NCBI RefSeq assembly: GCF_009362845.1
Contig: NZ_WHNW01000007.1
Span: forward strand, 87,191-151,190
Length of the DNA: 64,000 nucleotides
Reading direction: 5' to 3'
Source: Ostreibacterium oceani
GTDB lineage: Bacteria > Pseudomonadota > Gammaproteobacteria > Cardiobacteriales > Ostreibacteriaceae
The notes beneath the pieces were generated by a model that saw only the letters and a program-made list of their open reading frames with translations, was not told the origin of the DNA and did not search any database. Position numbers and translations under genes: made by a program. Below are positions 26,243 to 35,353 of this stretch, one piece after another (position 1 is the stretch's first letter; the number at the start of each line of letters is the position of its first letter).

Positions 26243-27108
26243 ATATAGATAAATCAACGCAAAATAAGTCGATGCAACCTTGTGCAAACACAGACGTCAG
26301 TGATTGGTGGCGCTCTGCCATTATTGATATGTCACCTGGCATCATCCGATTCCGTGGCTACCCCATCGAACAATTGATTGGCAATGTGAGTTTTGTCGAT
26401 ATGATATGGTTGATGACCCGTGGCGAATTACCATCGCCTCAACAGGCTGAGTTACTTGAGGGCGCTTTAGTCGCCGCAGTCGATCACGGGCCACAAGCAC
26501 CCAGTATTGGCATTGCCCGAATGGCCATCACTTGCGGCATTGATTTAAACAACGCACTTGGCTCTGCTGTCAATGTCTTGGGGGATATTCATGGCGGTGC
26601 TGGACAACAGGCCATGCTGCTTTACCAGCAAATTGATAGTGCAGTACAAGCAGGACAAGACCTCAATAATGCCGTCGAAAACACACTGGACGCGTATGCC
26701 AACGAAGGGCAAAAAATCATCCCAGGGTTTGGCCACCGTTTTCACCCGATAGACCCTCGCACACCGCGATTGCTTGCGTTAGTTCAGCACGCTGTTGACA
26801 ACGCCATTGTCACGGGGCATTTCCGTGATATTGCACTCGCTGTTGAATCCCATCTGGCAAAACGCAAAGGCAAAGCCATCCCAATGAACATTGATGGGGT
26901 CACTGCGGTTATATACGCTGAGCTTGGGTTTAGCCCTGCGTTAGCAAGGGGACTATTTTGTTTATCGCGCTCCGTGGGCATCTTGGCGCATGCGTGGGAA
27001 CAAAGTGAAAAAAACGAACGCCTAAAAGGCGCAACACCCCCCCATTACCGCTGGACTTACGATGGCCCCGAACCTAGAGACATAGCAAAACATCAAACCG
27101 ACAAATAA
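26239..27108 (+). CDS. citrate synthase-fold protein, citryl-CoA lyase-like
   Basis: 289 residues from GTG 26239, translated from a GTGA overlap with the CoA-transferase stop. It retains only the citrate-synthase core. The three catalytic positions are visible: His in LGDIHGGAGQ (about residue 117), His in IPGFGHRFHPIDPR (about 160-173) and Asp in IPMNIDGVTAVIYAELG. It is much shorter than full citrate synthases (~430), matching citryl-CoA lyase-type proteins that split citryl-CoA to acetyl-CoA and oxaloacetate. Beside a CoA transferase, this would allow citrate use without ATP citrate lyase. A different acyl-CoA substrate such as a methylcitryl or citramalyl type cannot be excluded. Confidence 0.78.
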   Translation: MNIDKSTQNKSMQPCANTDVSDWWRSAIIDMSPGIIRFRGYPIEQLIGNVSFVDMIWLMTRGELPSPQQAELLEGALVAAVDHGPQAPSIGIARMAITCGIDLNNALGSAVNVLGDIHGGAGQQAMLLYQQIDSAVQAGQDLNNAVENTLDAYANEGQKIIPGFGHRFHPIDPRTPRLLALVQHAVDNAIVTGHFRDIALAVESHLAKRKGKAIPMNIDGVTAVIYAELGFSPALARGLFCLSRSVGILAHAWEQSEKNERLKGATPPHYRWTYDGPEPRDIAKHQTDK

Positions 27109-27171
27109 TACAATTAACCCATTAATTACGATATAAATCACGATATAAACCACAACAAACTAAAAGAGGAC

Positions 27172-28158
27172 ATGATGAAAAAAACCATGAATAATTATTT
27201 TAACAAACCACTACTTAAAGCCTCATTGCTCGCACTGGTGCTGGGTGCGAGTGTCAATGCGCAGGCAACCGATATTGACAAAATTCACTTTCTCGTGCCA
27301 GGCGGTGCAGGTGGTGGCTGGGATGGTACCGCACGCGGAACTGGCGAAGCGCTCACGAGAGCTGGTATCGTTGGTAATGCATCCTATGAAAACATGTCAG
27401 GCGGTGGTGGCGGTAAGGCCATCGCACACTTGATAGAATCCGCCAACGATGAGACATTGATGGTTAACTCAACACCCATCATCATTCGCTCGTTGCAAAA
27501 ACAATTTCCACAAAATTTCCGTGACTTAACCCCTGTCGCAGGCATTATTGGTGACTATGCGGCAATGGTCGTACACAAAGACTCAGAAATCAATCAATTC
27601 GATGATTTGGTACAAGCCTACAAAGCCGACCCGACTAAAGTCGCTATCGGCGGTGGTTCGGTTGCTGGTGGTATGGATCACTTGGTCGCCGCGCTTGTCA
27701 TGAAAGGCGTAGGCGCAAACCCAGTCGATGTCAAATACATCCCCTATGATGCGGGCGGAAAAGCAATGGCAGGATTACTGTCAGGTGAAATCAAAGCATT
27801 ATCAACGGGCATGAGTGAAGCACTAGAGTTGGCCAGACAAGGTGAGGTTAAAATTTTATGCGTCACGGCCGCAGAGCGTGTTGCTGATGCGCCAGACTAC
27901 CCAACGTGTAAAGAGTCGGGTTCTGATACCGAGTTTGTCAATTGGCGTGGTTATTTTGCCGCCCCCAACTTAGCCGAAGACAAAAAAGCGGCTTATATCG
28001 CGGCCTTTGAAAAAATGTACGAAACAGAGGCGTGGGAAACCGTTCGCTCGCGTAACGGCTGGATTAACATATGGCATCCAGGCGATGACTTTTCGGCTTT
28101 TTTAGAAGCCCAAGAAAAAGCCATTGCGGATTTGATGCGTGAGCTAGGGTTCTTATAA
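27172..28158 (+). CDS. tctC: TTT transporter periplasmic binding protein TctC
   Basis: 328 residues with a Sec signal peptide (positive MKK start, hydrophobic LLKASLLALVLGASV, likely cleavage after NAQA). The mature part follows the Bug/TctC fold: IHFLVPGGAGGGWDGTARG near the N-terminus, GGGGGKAIAHL and GGGSVAGGMDHL, and the acidic C-terminal helix. It captures carboxylates in the periplasm for TctAB. A ribosome binding site AAGAGGA lies just before two adjacent ATGs (27172 and 27175). It is followed by a long hairpin before tctB, which may raise its expression above the membrane subunits. Confidence 0.9.
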   Translation: MMKKTMNNYFNKPLLKASLLALVLGASVNAQATDIDKIHFLVPGGAGGGWDGTARGTGEALTRAGIVGNASYENMSGGGGGKAIAHLIESANDETLMVNSTPIIIRSLQKQFPQNFRDLTPVAGIIGDYAAMVVHKDSEINQFDDLVQAYKADPTKVAIGGGSVAGGMDHLVAALVMKGVGANPVDVKYIPYDAGGKAMAGLLSGEIKALSTGMSEALELARQGEVKILCVTAAERVADAPDYPTCKESGSDTEFVNWRGYFAAPNLAEDKKAAYIAAFEKMYETEAWETVRSRNGWINIWHPGDDFSAFLEAQEKAIADLMRELGFL

Positions 28159-28163
28159 AACAA

Positions 28164-28241
28164 TGGGTTGCCAGTGGTCTTATCGCCCTGAAGCAGGACG
28201 GTCACAAAGACTAACCCCAAGCGACAAGGCCACTGCCCCAT
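28164..28241 (+). promoter_or_regulatory. large stem-loop between tctC and tctB
   Basis: Arms 28170-28186 and 28221-28237 pair over about 15 of 17 positions including one wobble. The stem can extend outward through ATGGG (28163-28167) pairing with CCCAT (28237-28241). The loop is about 34 nt. No T-tract follows, so it looks more like an mRNA-stabilising or attenuating structure than a classic terminator. Confidence 0.55.
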
Positions 28242-28339
28242 AAATAAAATATAAAAAAACATAAACACCTATTGCAGTAGCATGAATAAAGATGCTATGG
28301 CATTGATGTACACCGACTATATTACAAAGGATAACCGTC

Positions 28340-28789
28340 ATGACCAATGATCGTATCGGCGCCTTGTTGCTACTGGTTTTTTGTATCACCTACGGCATAT
28401 TGGCGACACAAATCCCGTTGCTGCCCATACAAGCCAAAGCGGCGTTTACCGCCAAAACGATGCCCATGGCATTAACAGGGCTGGGGATTGTTTTATCCCT
28501 TATCTTACTTATAAAACCAGGCAGTAATGCACGCCCTGCGATAAAAGGCTTTGATTGGCAATCAGCCATACTGATTTGTGCACTCATGGTCGCCTACGGA
28601 TTTTTAGTTAAGCCGCTCGGTTTTATTTTAGCCACTATTTTATTCCTTGCATCCATGATGCTTGTTTTAGGTGAGCGGCGCTGGTGGCTAATCGCAACCG
28701 TTGCTATTACCTTTTCTGTTTCGTTTTGGCTTTTAATGAATAAGGGGCTAGATGTTTACATCGAGGCCTTGCCAGCGTTTCTTACCTAA
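28340..28789 (+). CDS. tctB: TTT transporter small membrane subunit TctB
   Basis: 149 residues with four predicted membrane helices (about 7-25, 40-58, 78-112 and 117-140), typical for the poorly conserved TctB subunit. It starts MTNDRIGALLLLVFCITYGI. It lies between tctC and tctA and 17 bp before tctA. It pairs with TctA to form the sodium-coupled permease. Confidence 0.85.
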   Translation: MTNDRIGALLLLVFCITYGILATQIPLLPIQAKAAFTAKTMPMALTGLGIVLSLILLIKPGSNARPAIKGFDWQSAILICALMVAYGFLVKPLGFILATILFLASMMLVLGERRWWLIATVAITFSVSFWLLMNKGLDVYIEALPAFLT

Positions 28790-28806
28790 CCATAGCGAGG
28801 ATTACC

Positions 28807-30345
28807 ATGTTAGAAGGCATTTTAATTGGACTCAGCACCGCCATCACCCCGACCAATCTGATGATGGTCGTGCTTGGTTGCTTTATTGGTACATTTATTG
28901 GCATGCTACCTGGGCTAGGCCCCATCTCAGCCATTGCGCTGATGATTCCAATCACCTATGGTTTTGAACCTGCAACGGGCATGATTCTAATGGCAGGGGT
29001 TTATTACGGCGCGATTTTTGGCGGGTCGACTTCCTCAATCTTAATTAACGCCCCAGGCGTTGCAGGCACGGTAGCGACTGCATTTGATGGCTACCCGATG
29101 GCGAAAAACGGGATGGCAGGAAAAGCCCTCGCCATCGCCGCCTATTCATCATTTAGCGGTGGCACCATCGCTGCGTTGTTTCTATTATTTGCAGCGCCTT
29201 CGTTGGCCAAAATTTCGCTTTCTTTTCAATCCAGTGATTATTTTGCCCTGATGGTACTGGGCTTGACTGCTGTGGCCGCTTTTGCCGGTAAAGGCAGCAT
29301 GGTCAAAGCCCTCCTAATGACTGTATTTGGATTGATGCTTTCTACCGTAGGCACCGATGAAACACAGGGCATCCCTCGATTCACTTTAGGTATGCTGGAT
29401 TTACTGGATGGTATTAGCTTTTTATTGCTAGCCATGGCAGCCTTTGCTTTATCAGAAGCCTTGATGACTATCTTAAAACGCCCGAATGAAGCCAATCGCC
29501 AGCAAGAACGCGAGGCCCAAAAAAACATCGGCTCGATTCGTCTCAGCAAAGCCGAAGTCAAAGAAATGGCGCCTACTGTCGCTCGCTCTTCGGTATTGGG
29601 ATTTTTCGTCGGCGTACTGCCTGGTGCAGGCGCCACCATTGCCAGTTTTTTGGCCTATGGCATGGAACAACGCCTAGGCGGCGCCAAACGTGCCAAAGAA
29701 TTTGGCAAAGGCTCTATCCGTGGCTTGGCCGCGCCCGAAACCGCCAATAATGCGGCTTGCTCAGGGTCATTTGTTCCGCTGCTGACGCTAGGTATTCCAG
29801 GCTCTGGCACTACCGCGATTATGTTAGGCGCGCTAATTTCTTATGGCGTACAACCTGGACCGCGGCTGTTTGTGGACAACCCCGAAGTATTTTGGTCTGT
29901 TATTATCTCTATGTATATCGGTTGTCTTGTCCTGTTAATTCTGAATTTGCCGTTGATTCCTTATATTTCTAAAATATTGACCATCCCGACAAATTTACTG
30001 TTACCCATGATTATTTTCTTTTCTCTCATCGGGGTTTATTTTGTCACATTCAATACATTTGACATCCATTTGATGGTCATTTTTGCCATTGCGGCGGTAA
30101 TATTACGACTGCTAGACTTTCCGCTTGCCCCCATGCTGCTAGGCTTTATCCTAGGCGGCATGATGGAAGAAAACTTGCGTCGAGCCTTACTGATTAATGA
30201 TGATAGCTGGTCATTTGTATGGGAGCGCCCATTGACGCTCAGTATTTTGGTTATTGCTGTTTTAATTTTGGTTGTTCCTATGCTAATGCCTACCTTAAGA
30301 AATCTATTGGGCAAACGCCAAGAACGTGCTGGTGAAGGTGGCTAA
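28807..30345 (+). CDS. tctA: TTT transporter large permease subunit TctA
   Basis: 512 residues, 12 or so helices, with the family signature region [19 protein letters not shown] and [19 protein letters not shown] near residues 26-80. A duplicated second half contains [20 protein letters not shown] and [18 protein letters not shown]. It carries carboxylates across the inner membrane with sodium. A good ribosome binding site (GCGAGGA) precedes ATG 28807. The presence of the three TTT subunits next to a CoA transferase and a lyase suggests that import and first catabolic steps are one unit. Confidence 0.94.
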   Translation: MLEGILIGLSTAITPTNLMMVVLGCFIGTFIGMLPGLGPISAIALMIPITYGFEPATGMILMAGVYYGAIFGGSTSSILINAPGVAGTVATAFDGYPMAKNGMAGKALAIAAYSSFSGGTIAALFLLFAAPSLAKISLSFQSSDYFALMVLGLTAVAAFAGKGSMVKALLMTVFGLMLSTVGTDETQGIPRFTLGMLDLLDGISFLLLAMAAFALSEALMTILKRPNEANRQQEREAQKNIGSIRLSKAEVKEMAPTVARSSVLGFFVGVLPGAGATIASFLAYGMEQRLGGAKRAKEFGKGSIRGLAAPETANNAACSGSFVPLLTLGIPGSGTTAIMLGALISYGVQPGPRLFVDNPEVFWSVIISMYIGCLVLLILNLPLIPYISKILTIPTNLLLPMIIFFSLIGVYFVTFNTFDIHLMVIFAIAAVILRLLDFPLAPMLLGFILGGMMEENLRRALLINDDSWSFVWERPLTLSILVIAVLILVVPMLMPTLRNLLGKRQERAGEGG

Positions 30346-30481
30346 ACATAGGCCATATCGCCATTCAAACTAAATTTAATCCGCAATTTAATCCCGATTT
30401 AACCGTAAGTTAACTGCGATTTCACTGCGATTTAACCCATTACGCCAAAACAAAACAATGCGCACCATATACAGGCACTAA

Positions 30482-31378
30482 ATGCTCTGGGCATTTATCA
30501 CGGTTTTTGCCGCACTCATGCAGGCACTTCGAAATGCAGGTCAAAAGACGCTCGGTACGCACCTACCTGTGTTAATTGTCACTTGGGTACGGTTTGCATT
30601 TGGTTTACCGATTGCTGCGGGTTTGGTACTGCTGCTTTTTGCTGACAAATCGCCTGCTAACCAATTACAAACAGCGTTTCTTAGTTATGCCGCCATTGCC
30701 GCGCTGGCGCAATTTTCAGGGGCATTATGCGCCGTTAAACTACTCAATCGACGAAATTTCGCGGTCGGCGCAACGCTGGTCAAAAGCGAAACGCTGTTTG
30801 CCGCCCTACTTAGCCTATTTCTATTAGGAGAGTCTTTATCGTTAGTGGCGTGGCTTTCAGTCGCCATCGGCGTCACGGGTGTTTTTATTATCTCCGTCCA
30901 GCAAGCCAATCTGGATGCCGCAACCTTAATCAAAAAATTAGACACGCCCTCTGCTGGGCTGGGTTTACTGTCTGGATTATTATTTGCCATTGCTGCTATT
31001 TATATCCGCAAAGCCAACCTATCACTGACAGATTCGACCAGCTACCAAGCCGCCAGCCTGACTTTGCTCACGGTTTTATTCGCACAAAGCCTATTGGGTG
31101 GTTGCTATATTGCTTTACTCAGCCCCACATTATTTAAAAGCATCCGACGGCATCTAAAGGCTTGTCTGTTTATCGGCACGGTTTCTGTACTCGGATCCTT
31201 TGGTTGGTTTTGGGCCTACGCCTTGCAAAATATCACACTAGTCAAAACGCTAGGACACCTTGAAATCCTCTTTGCAATGGCGATTACTTGGCGCTATTTC
31301 CGTGAAAAAATTCATTGGCTTGAATACCTCGCGATTCTCATGATTGTTGGTTCGAGTTTACTGGTGATTTGGCTATAA
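30482..31378 (+). CDS. EamA/DMT family transporter
   Basis: 298 residues, about ten transmembrane helices in two EamA repeats (first around residues 1-138, second about 155-298). Signatures are AALAQFSGALCAVKLLNRRNF near 60-80, LLGESLSLVAWLSVAIGVTGV around 115-135, and the C-terminal HWLEYLAILMIVGSSLLVI. Drug/metabolite superfamily members mostly export metabolites or amino acids; the substrate here is unknown. It lies 136 bp after tctA, in the same direction. Confidence 0.85.
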   Translation: MLWAFITVFAALMQALRNAGQKTLGTHLPVLIVTWVRFAFGLPIAAGLVLLLFADKSPANQLQTAFLSYAAIAALAQFSGALCAVKLLNRRNFAVGATLVKSETLFAALLSLFLLGESLSLVAWLSVAIGVTGVFIISVQQANLDAATLIKKLDTPSAGLGLLSGLLFAIAAIYIRKANLSLTDSTSYQAASLTLLTVLFAQSLLGGCYIALLSPTLFKSIRRHLKACLFIGTVSVLGSFGWFWAYALQNITLVKTLGHLEILFAMAITWRYFREKIHWLEYLAILMIVGSSLLVIWL

Positions 31379-31533
31379 AAGACAAACCGCACAACAGAAA
31401 AATTAACACAAAAATAATCAGCTATTCATTGCTTCAGCACCGACTTAAATAACACGATATTAACCGCAGTAATAAGTGTGGTAATAAGCGTGGTAATAAG
31501 CGCGCATTTTACGCTAGTAACTTAGTTAAAAAT

Positions 31534-31562
31534 TTGAGATAATGGCGATAAAATAATATACA
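31534..31562 (+). promoter_or_regulatory. possible promoter of the TAXI binding-protein gene
   Basis: TTGAGA (31534-31539) and TATACA (31557-31562) lie 17 bp apart just before the start region. It would give a very short leader that begins near the ribosome binding site GGAGAAG at 31565, so this call is tentative. Confidence 0.3.
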
Positions 31563-31575
31563 TTGGAGAAGTACG

Positions 31576-32595
31576 TTGAATAAATCCACACGAATCAGTA
31601 CGTTTGCCAGTACATTTACCAATACCGTTGCCAGTACTGTCACCAGTGCTGTTGTCTTACTTGCTGCTTTCACGCAATCAGCGCATGCGGTACAAATCAC
31701 CATGGCGACATCTGGTAGCCCAGGCGGTACTTATAACCGTATCGTTGGTGATATCTGCAAAGAAATCAACCAAAGCGATATTGGCAAATGCGTCACCCAA
31801 CCATCCAAAGGCTCTGTTGAAAACATGCAGCGTGTCAATGATGGTCGAGTCAATATTGGCGTGGTCCAATCAGACGTACTCGCCAAAGAAATGGACAATC
31901 ACCCTAACGTGATGCCACTCATGGGGCTCTACACCGAAACCGTATTGATTGTTGCGCGAAAAGATGCCAATATTCGCTCAATCACGGATTTCACAGGCAA
32001 AAGAATTAATCTAGGCCCTGAAGGCAGCGGTGTTTGGGATACGTCAAACTTCTTACTCAAAGAGAGTAACGTCATGTTACCCGACTTAGAATCAGTCTCT
32101 AACCTAAGCCCATACGGCGAAGATGGGAGAAACGGACTATGTAACGGAAGCTTTGACGCACTGATTTACATTGGTGGTACACCCGCCTTGGCGCTGCATA
32201 GCATTGTTTCTGCCTGCGAGGTTGATTTGATTGGTTTACCTGATGAATTAATCGAAAAGCTAACGACAGAACACAATTATTTTTACCGCGCCACAATCCC
32301 TGCAAACACCTATCATGGCTCACCACAACTTGAATCGATTGGCGTGAACGCCATTTTAATCGCCAATAAAAATACCGTGAGTAATGAGACTGCGGGCGCC
32401 ATTGTTGGCAGAATTGTCGAAAAACTAAGCGACATTAAAAACAATGTCAAAGCGCTAGGCAATACAAATGCAGAACTAATTGTCTCTGCACAGTCGATTC
32501 TTGACTTTCATCCAGGTGCTAAAGCTTACTTTATAGCGCAAGGCTATTTAGAAAATGAAAATGAAGATGAAGATGAAGCGCCCAAAGCTGAATAA
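31576..32595 (+). CDS. TAXI family TRAP transporter substrate-binding protein
   Basis: 339 residues. It starts at TTG 31576; a strong ribosome binding site GGAGAAG precedes it, and the next in-frame ATG lies inside the mature domain. The signal peptide is long and Ser/Thr-rich with VVLLAAFTQSAHA before the cleavage site. The mature part begins VQITMATSGSPGGTYNRIVGDIC, followed by VNIGVVQSDVLA and RINLGPEGSGVWDT, the TAXI signature. Family members bind glutamate-like or other small organic acids. No DctM-like membrane subunit is adjacent, so it is an orphan. The C-terminus is very acidic (NENEDEDEAPKAE). Confidence 0.88.
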   Translation: MNKSTRISTFASTFTNTVASTVTSAVVLLAAFTQSAHAVQITMATSGSPGGTYNRIVGDICKEINQSDIGKCVTQPSKGSVENMQRVNDGRVNIGVVQSDVLAKEMDNHPNVMPLMGLYTETVLIVARKDANIRSITDFTGKRINLGPEGSGVWDTSNFLLKESNVMLPDLESVSNLSPYGEDGRNGLCNGSFDALIYIGGTPALALHSIVSACEVDLIGLPDELIEKLTTEHNYFYRATIPANTYHGSPQLESIGVNAILIANKNTVSNETAGAIVGRIVEKLSDIKNNVKALGNTNAELIVSAQSILDFHPGAKAYFIAQGYLENENEDEDEAPKAE

Positions 32596-32680
32596 CCAAG
32601 ACTAACGGCAAACGCTAACGAAAAATACGCGAGAAAAACGCTAACGGCAAGGTTAAATACCGTCCGCGATTATTATTAGT

Positions 32681-32727
32681 CGCCACCTTGGCTAACCAAG
32701 ATTAAACCACGATTAGCTCAGGTGGCG
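32681..32727 (+). terminator. stem-loop downstream of the TAXI gene
   Basis: 32681-32695 pairs with 32713-32727 (CGCCACC against GGTGGCG at the base, 13 of 15 matching) around a 17-nt loop. Only a short TTT follows, so termination is plausible but not strong. Just beyond, 32795-32828 contains three copies of a 'cttttaacatgca'-like unit. Confidence 0.4.
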
Positions 32728-32842
32728 TTTGCCAATGTTGGATTAATGTAGGTGGCCTAACACCGCGAATTAACACAGTGCATTAGTGCCACGCACTTTT
32801 AACATGCACTTTTAACATGCACTTCTAACGCGCCCCGACAAC

Positions 32843-33307
32843 ATGCAAAGCCACTCCATCGACATTACTGATATTAGCCAGCTAGCACAAGTTGCAAAAC
32901 AACTATCACATGATTCTCATGGTAGCTTGTGGATATATCTCATCGGTGATTTAGGCGCAGGCAAAACGACATTTAGCCAACTTTTCATTCAAGCCAAAGA
33001 CTATTCAGGGATTGTCAACAGCCCAACTTATGCGATTATGAATGAGTATGACATTGATAACAATGCTAACAATAGCAATTCGACTAATATCGACAAACCC
33101 GTATCGATTATTCACTGTGATTTATATCGCCTTGGCTCACCTGAAGAATTATATGAAATTGGGCTGATTGACATGGTACTGGAAAAGCAAGCGACTTGCC
33201 TCGTTGAATGGCCAGAAAAGGGGCGCGGCGTTCTCCCACGACCAGACATCCAACTGCATTTTCAGTATACCGCTGATGGACGCCGTACATTAACTATAAC
33301 GCGTTAA
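32843..33307 (+). CDS. tsaE: tRNA threonylcarbamoyladenosine biosynthesis ATPase TsaE
   Basis: An ATPase that works with TsaB-TsaD in forming t6A. 154 residues, with P-loop GDLGAGKTTFSQLF near residues 36-49, NSPTYAIMNEY, the HCDLYRL motif and LVEWPEKG. It has a short Asn/Ser-rich insert (about residues 74-86) after NEYDI, where relatives are shorter. That insert is consistent with the small repeat expansions seen in other genes of this window. It is followed by rapZ at 88 bp. Confidence 0.92.
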   Translation: MQSHSIDITDISQLAQVAKQLSHDSHGSLWIYLIGDLGAGKTTFSQLFIQAKDYSGIVNSPTYAIMNEYDIDNNANNSNSTNIDKPVSIIHCDLYRLGSPEELYEIGLIDMVLEKQATCLVEWPEKGRGVLPRPDIQLHFQYTADGRRTLTITR

Positions 33308-33395
33308 TTAGCGCGCTAACCAGGCATTACCGTTAATTTATCATCAATCATCGTTTTTTTGATAAAACTTTCATCGAGTATGCTAGACTGAGCCA

Positions 33396-34247
33396 ATGAT
33401 TATCATAAGCGGACTTTCTGGCGCTGGTAAGACAGTCGCCCTGCACACATTAGAGGATTTAGGGTATTATTGCATTGACAATTTACCTATCACGCTGTTG
33501 CCTGCGTTGTATAAAGAACAACAAAATATCGATGTACCCATTGCGGTGGGTATTGATATCCGCAGCCAAACGAGTAACACCAAAACCATTCCGCAGCTCA
33601 TTGCATCGTTTAAAAAGCAAGACCCCGCCAATCCAGCCCGTGTGTTATTTTTAACCGCTAAAAATAGCGTGCTCATCAAGCGGTTCAGCGAATCACGGCG
33701 CAAGCACCCATTAAGCATGCAAGGCATCACGCTCACCGACGCCATTGAAAAAGAAAAAAAAGTATTATCCCCGCTCCTGCTTAGTGCAGATTATCGCATT
33801 GATACTAGCGCACTGAATATTTACGAGCTTAAATCACGCATCACCGACTGGCTGTCGATTGCTAACGATACCATTCCTGTTATTACCCTAGAATCGTTTG
33901 GTTTTAAATATGGGGTTCCTATTGACGCGGATTTGGTCTATGACGTTCGTTTTTTACCCAATCCTTACTGGGACAGCTCGCTTCGTCACTTCAATGGCAA
34001 AGACGAAGCGATACAAACCTATTTATCGCAATTCGACGTGACACATGATTTTGCCAATGACACGCTTGCGTACCTGAAAAAATGGCTACCGACGTATTTA
34101 CAGAGCAGCCGTTCGTATCTCACTATCGCCGTGGGCTGTACAGGCGGCAAGCACCGCAGTGTTTTTATGACAGAGACCTTGGCCAAAGCCCTGCGAATCG
34201 ACTACCCAAAATTAAACCTACGCCATCGCGACTTGCCCGATCATTAA
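33396..34247 (+). CDS. rapZ: RNase adapter protein RapZ
   Basis: In E. coli RapZ brings the small RNA GlmZ to RNase E and so controls amino-sugar synthesis. 283 residues. Walker A is ISGLSGAGKTVALHTLEDLGY (residues 4 onward, GLSGAGKT). Other motifs are IDNLP, VGIDIR, RFSESRRKHPL, SFGFKYGVP, VRFLPNPYW and the C-terminal VGCTGGKHRSVF. In E. coli it lies in the rpoN cluster; here it follows tsaE and converges with rpoH. Confidence 0.95.
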   Translation: MIIISGLSGAGKTVALHTLEDLGYYCIDNLPITLLPALYKEQQNIDVPIAVGIDIRSQTSNTKTIPQLIASFKKQDPANPARVLFLTAKNSVLIKRFSESRRKHPLSMQGITLTDAIEKEKKVLSPLLLSADYRIDTSALNIYELKSRITDWLSIANDTIPVITLESFGFKYGVPIDADLVYDVRFLPNPYWDSSLRHFNGKDEAIQTYLSQFDVTHDFANDTLAYLKKWLPTYLQSSRSYLTIAVGCTGGKHRSVFMTETLAKALRIDYPKLNLRHRDLPDH

Positions 34248-34321
34248 TCCTGACACCTACTCTGCCTGACAGACCACAAAATAACAGATAAATGATACTT
34301 TTCAGCAGATTACGCAAATAG

Positions 34322-35191
34322 CTACATAATCATATGGCTGCGTAATTTCTTCATGGCTTGTGTCTCAATTTGTCGAATGCGCTCAGGTGAGACACCGTAC
34401 TCATCGGCTAAATTTTGCAGGGTGGATTTGTTGTCTTCGTCTAGCCAGCGTTTCATGACAATTTCACGACTCCGCTCATCCAATGAATTGAGCGCGGCAT
34501 GAATCGCCATTTGATTGTTTGCAGATGTTTCATTTTGTTCTGCAATTATTGCAGGGTCTTCGCTTTCTGAAGTGCTAAGCCAATGGCTAGGGACCAAGGC
34601 ATTGCTACTCTCGCTATCCTCGTCTTGATCAGTAAAGTCAAAGGAAACATCCTGTCCAGCTAGGCGGGACTCCATTTCAAACACTTGTTCTTTGCTCACA
34701 TGTAAATCATCGGCAATTTTTTGTGCCTCGTCTACCGTTAACCAATTAAATGTTTTCTTTTGACTACGCAAGTTAAAAAAGAGTTTGCGTTGCTCTTTGG
34801 TGGTGGCGACTTTGACCATTTTCCAATTTTTGATGACAAATTCATTGATTTCAGACTTTATCCAATGCACAGCAAACGAAGCCAACCGCACATTTTTATT
34901 GGGGTCAAAATTTTTCACCGCCTTCATGAGACCAACGTTGCCTTCTTGGATTAAATCTGGCAATGCCAAGCCATAACCACGATAGTTTTTAGCGATATAA
35001 ACGACAAAGCGCAGGTGATGCAAAATGAGCGTTCGCGCCGCCTCAATGCTATTGTTATAGTATAACTCGTGCGTTAGCGCTTGTTCCTCTTCTTTTGTCA
35101 GAACAGGAATCTTGCTGATTTTACTGAAATAACTACCAATATCATCTTGGGCAGCAGGTAGTTGATTGACGGTACTGAGATATTTACTCAT
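34322..35191 (-). CDS. rpoH: RNA polymerase heat-shock sigma factor RpoH (sigma-32)
   Basis: 289 residues from ATG 35191 (an upstream ATG two codons earlier is also possible). Sigma region 2 has LRFVVYIAKNYRGYGLALPDLIQEGNVGLMKAVKNFDP and RLASFAVHWIKSEI. The RpoH box follows (TTKEQRKLFFNLRSQKKTFNW). Region 4 has the helix-turn-helix LQNLADEYGVSPERIRQIETQAMKKLR. It converges with rapZ. A promoter match lies about 30 bp upstream of the start, giving a short leader without room for the long thermosensor fold of E. coli rpoH. Confidence 0.95.
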   Translation of the reverse strand: MSKYLSTVNQLPAAQDDIGSYFSKISKIPVLTKEEEQALTHELYYNNSIEAARTLILHHLRFVVYIAKNYRGYGLALPDLIQEGNVGLMKAVKNFDPNKNVRLASFAVHWIKSEINEFVIKNWKMVKVATTKEQRKLFFNLRSQKKTFNWLTVDEAQKIADDLHVSKEQVFEMESRLAGQDVSFDFTDQDEDSESSNALVPSHWLSTSESEDPAIIAEQNETSANNQMAIHAALNSLDERSREIVMKRWLDEDNKSTLQNLADEYGVSPERIRQIETQAMKKLRSHMIM

Positions 35192-35218
35192 AATCACTCT
35201 TTTGCTATCGATACCATT

Positions 35219-35246
35219 ATTATGAGGGTAATTGAATTAATTTCAA
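35219..35246 (-). promoter_or_regulatory. promoter for rpoH
   Basis: On the minus strand TTGAAA (35246-35241) is followed after 16 bp by CATAAT (35224-35219). The predicted start of RNA would be roughly 15-25 nt before the rpoH start codon. Confidence 0.45.
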
Positions 35247-35353
35247 GACTTCATTGCCAATCTGTTGACGATAGCCAGCTTCCCTTGTTGATTTATCATC
35301 GTCACGGCATACATTGCAAGTACCCACATTGCAAATACCCACATTGCAAATAC

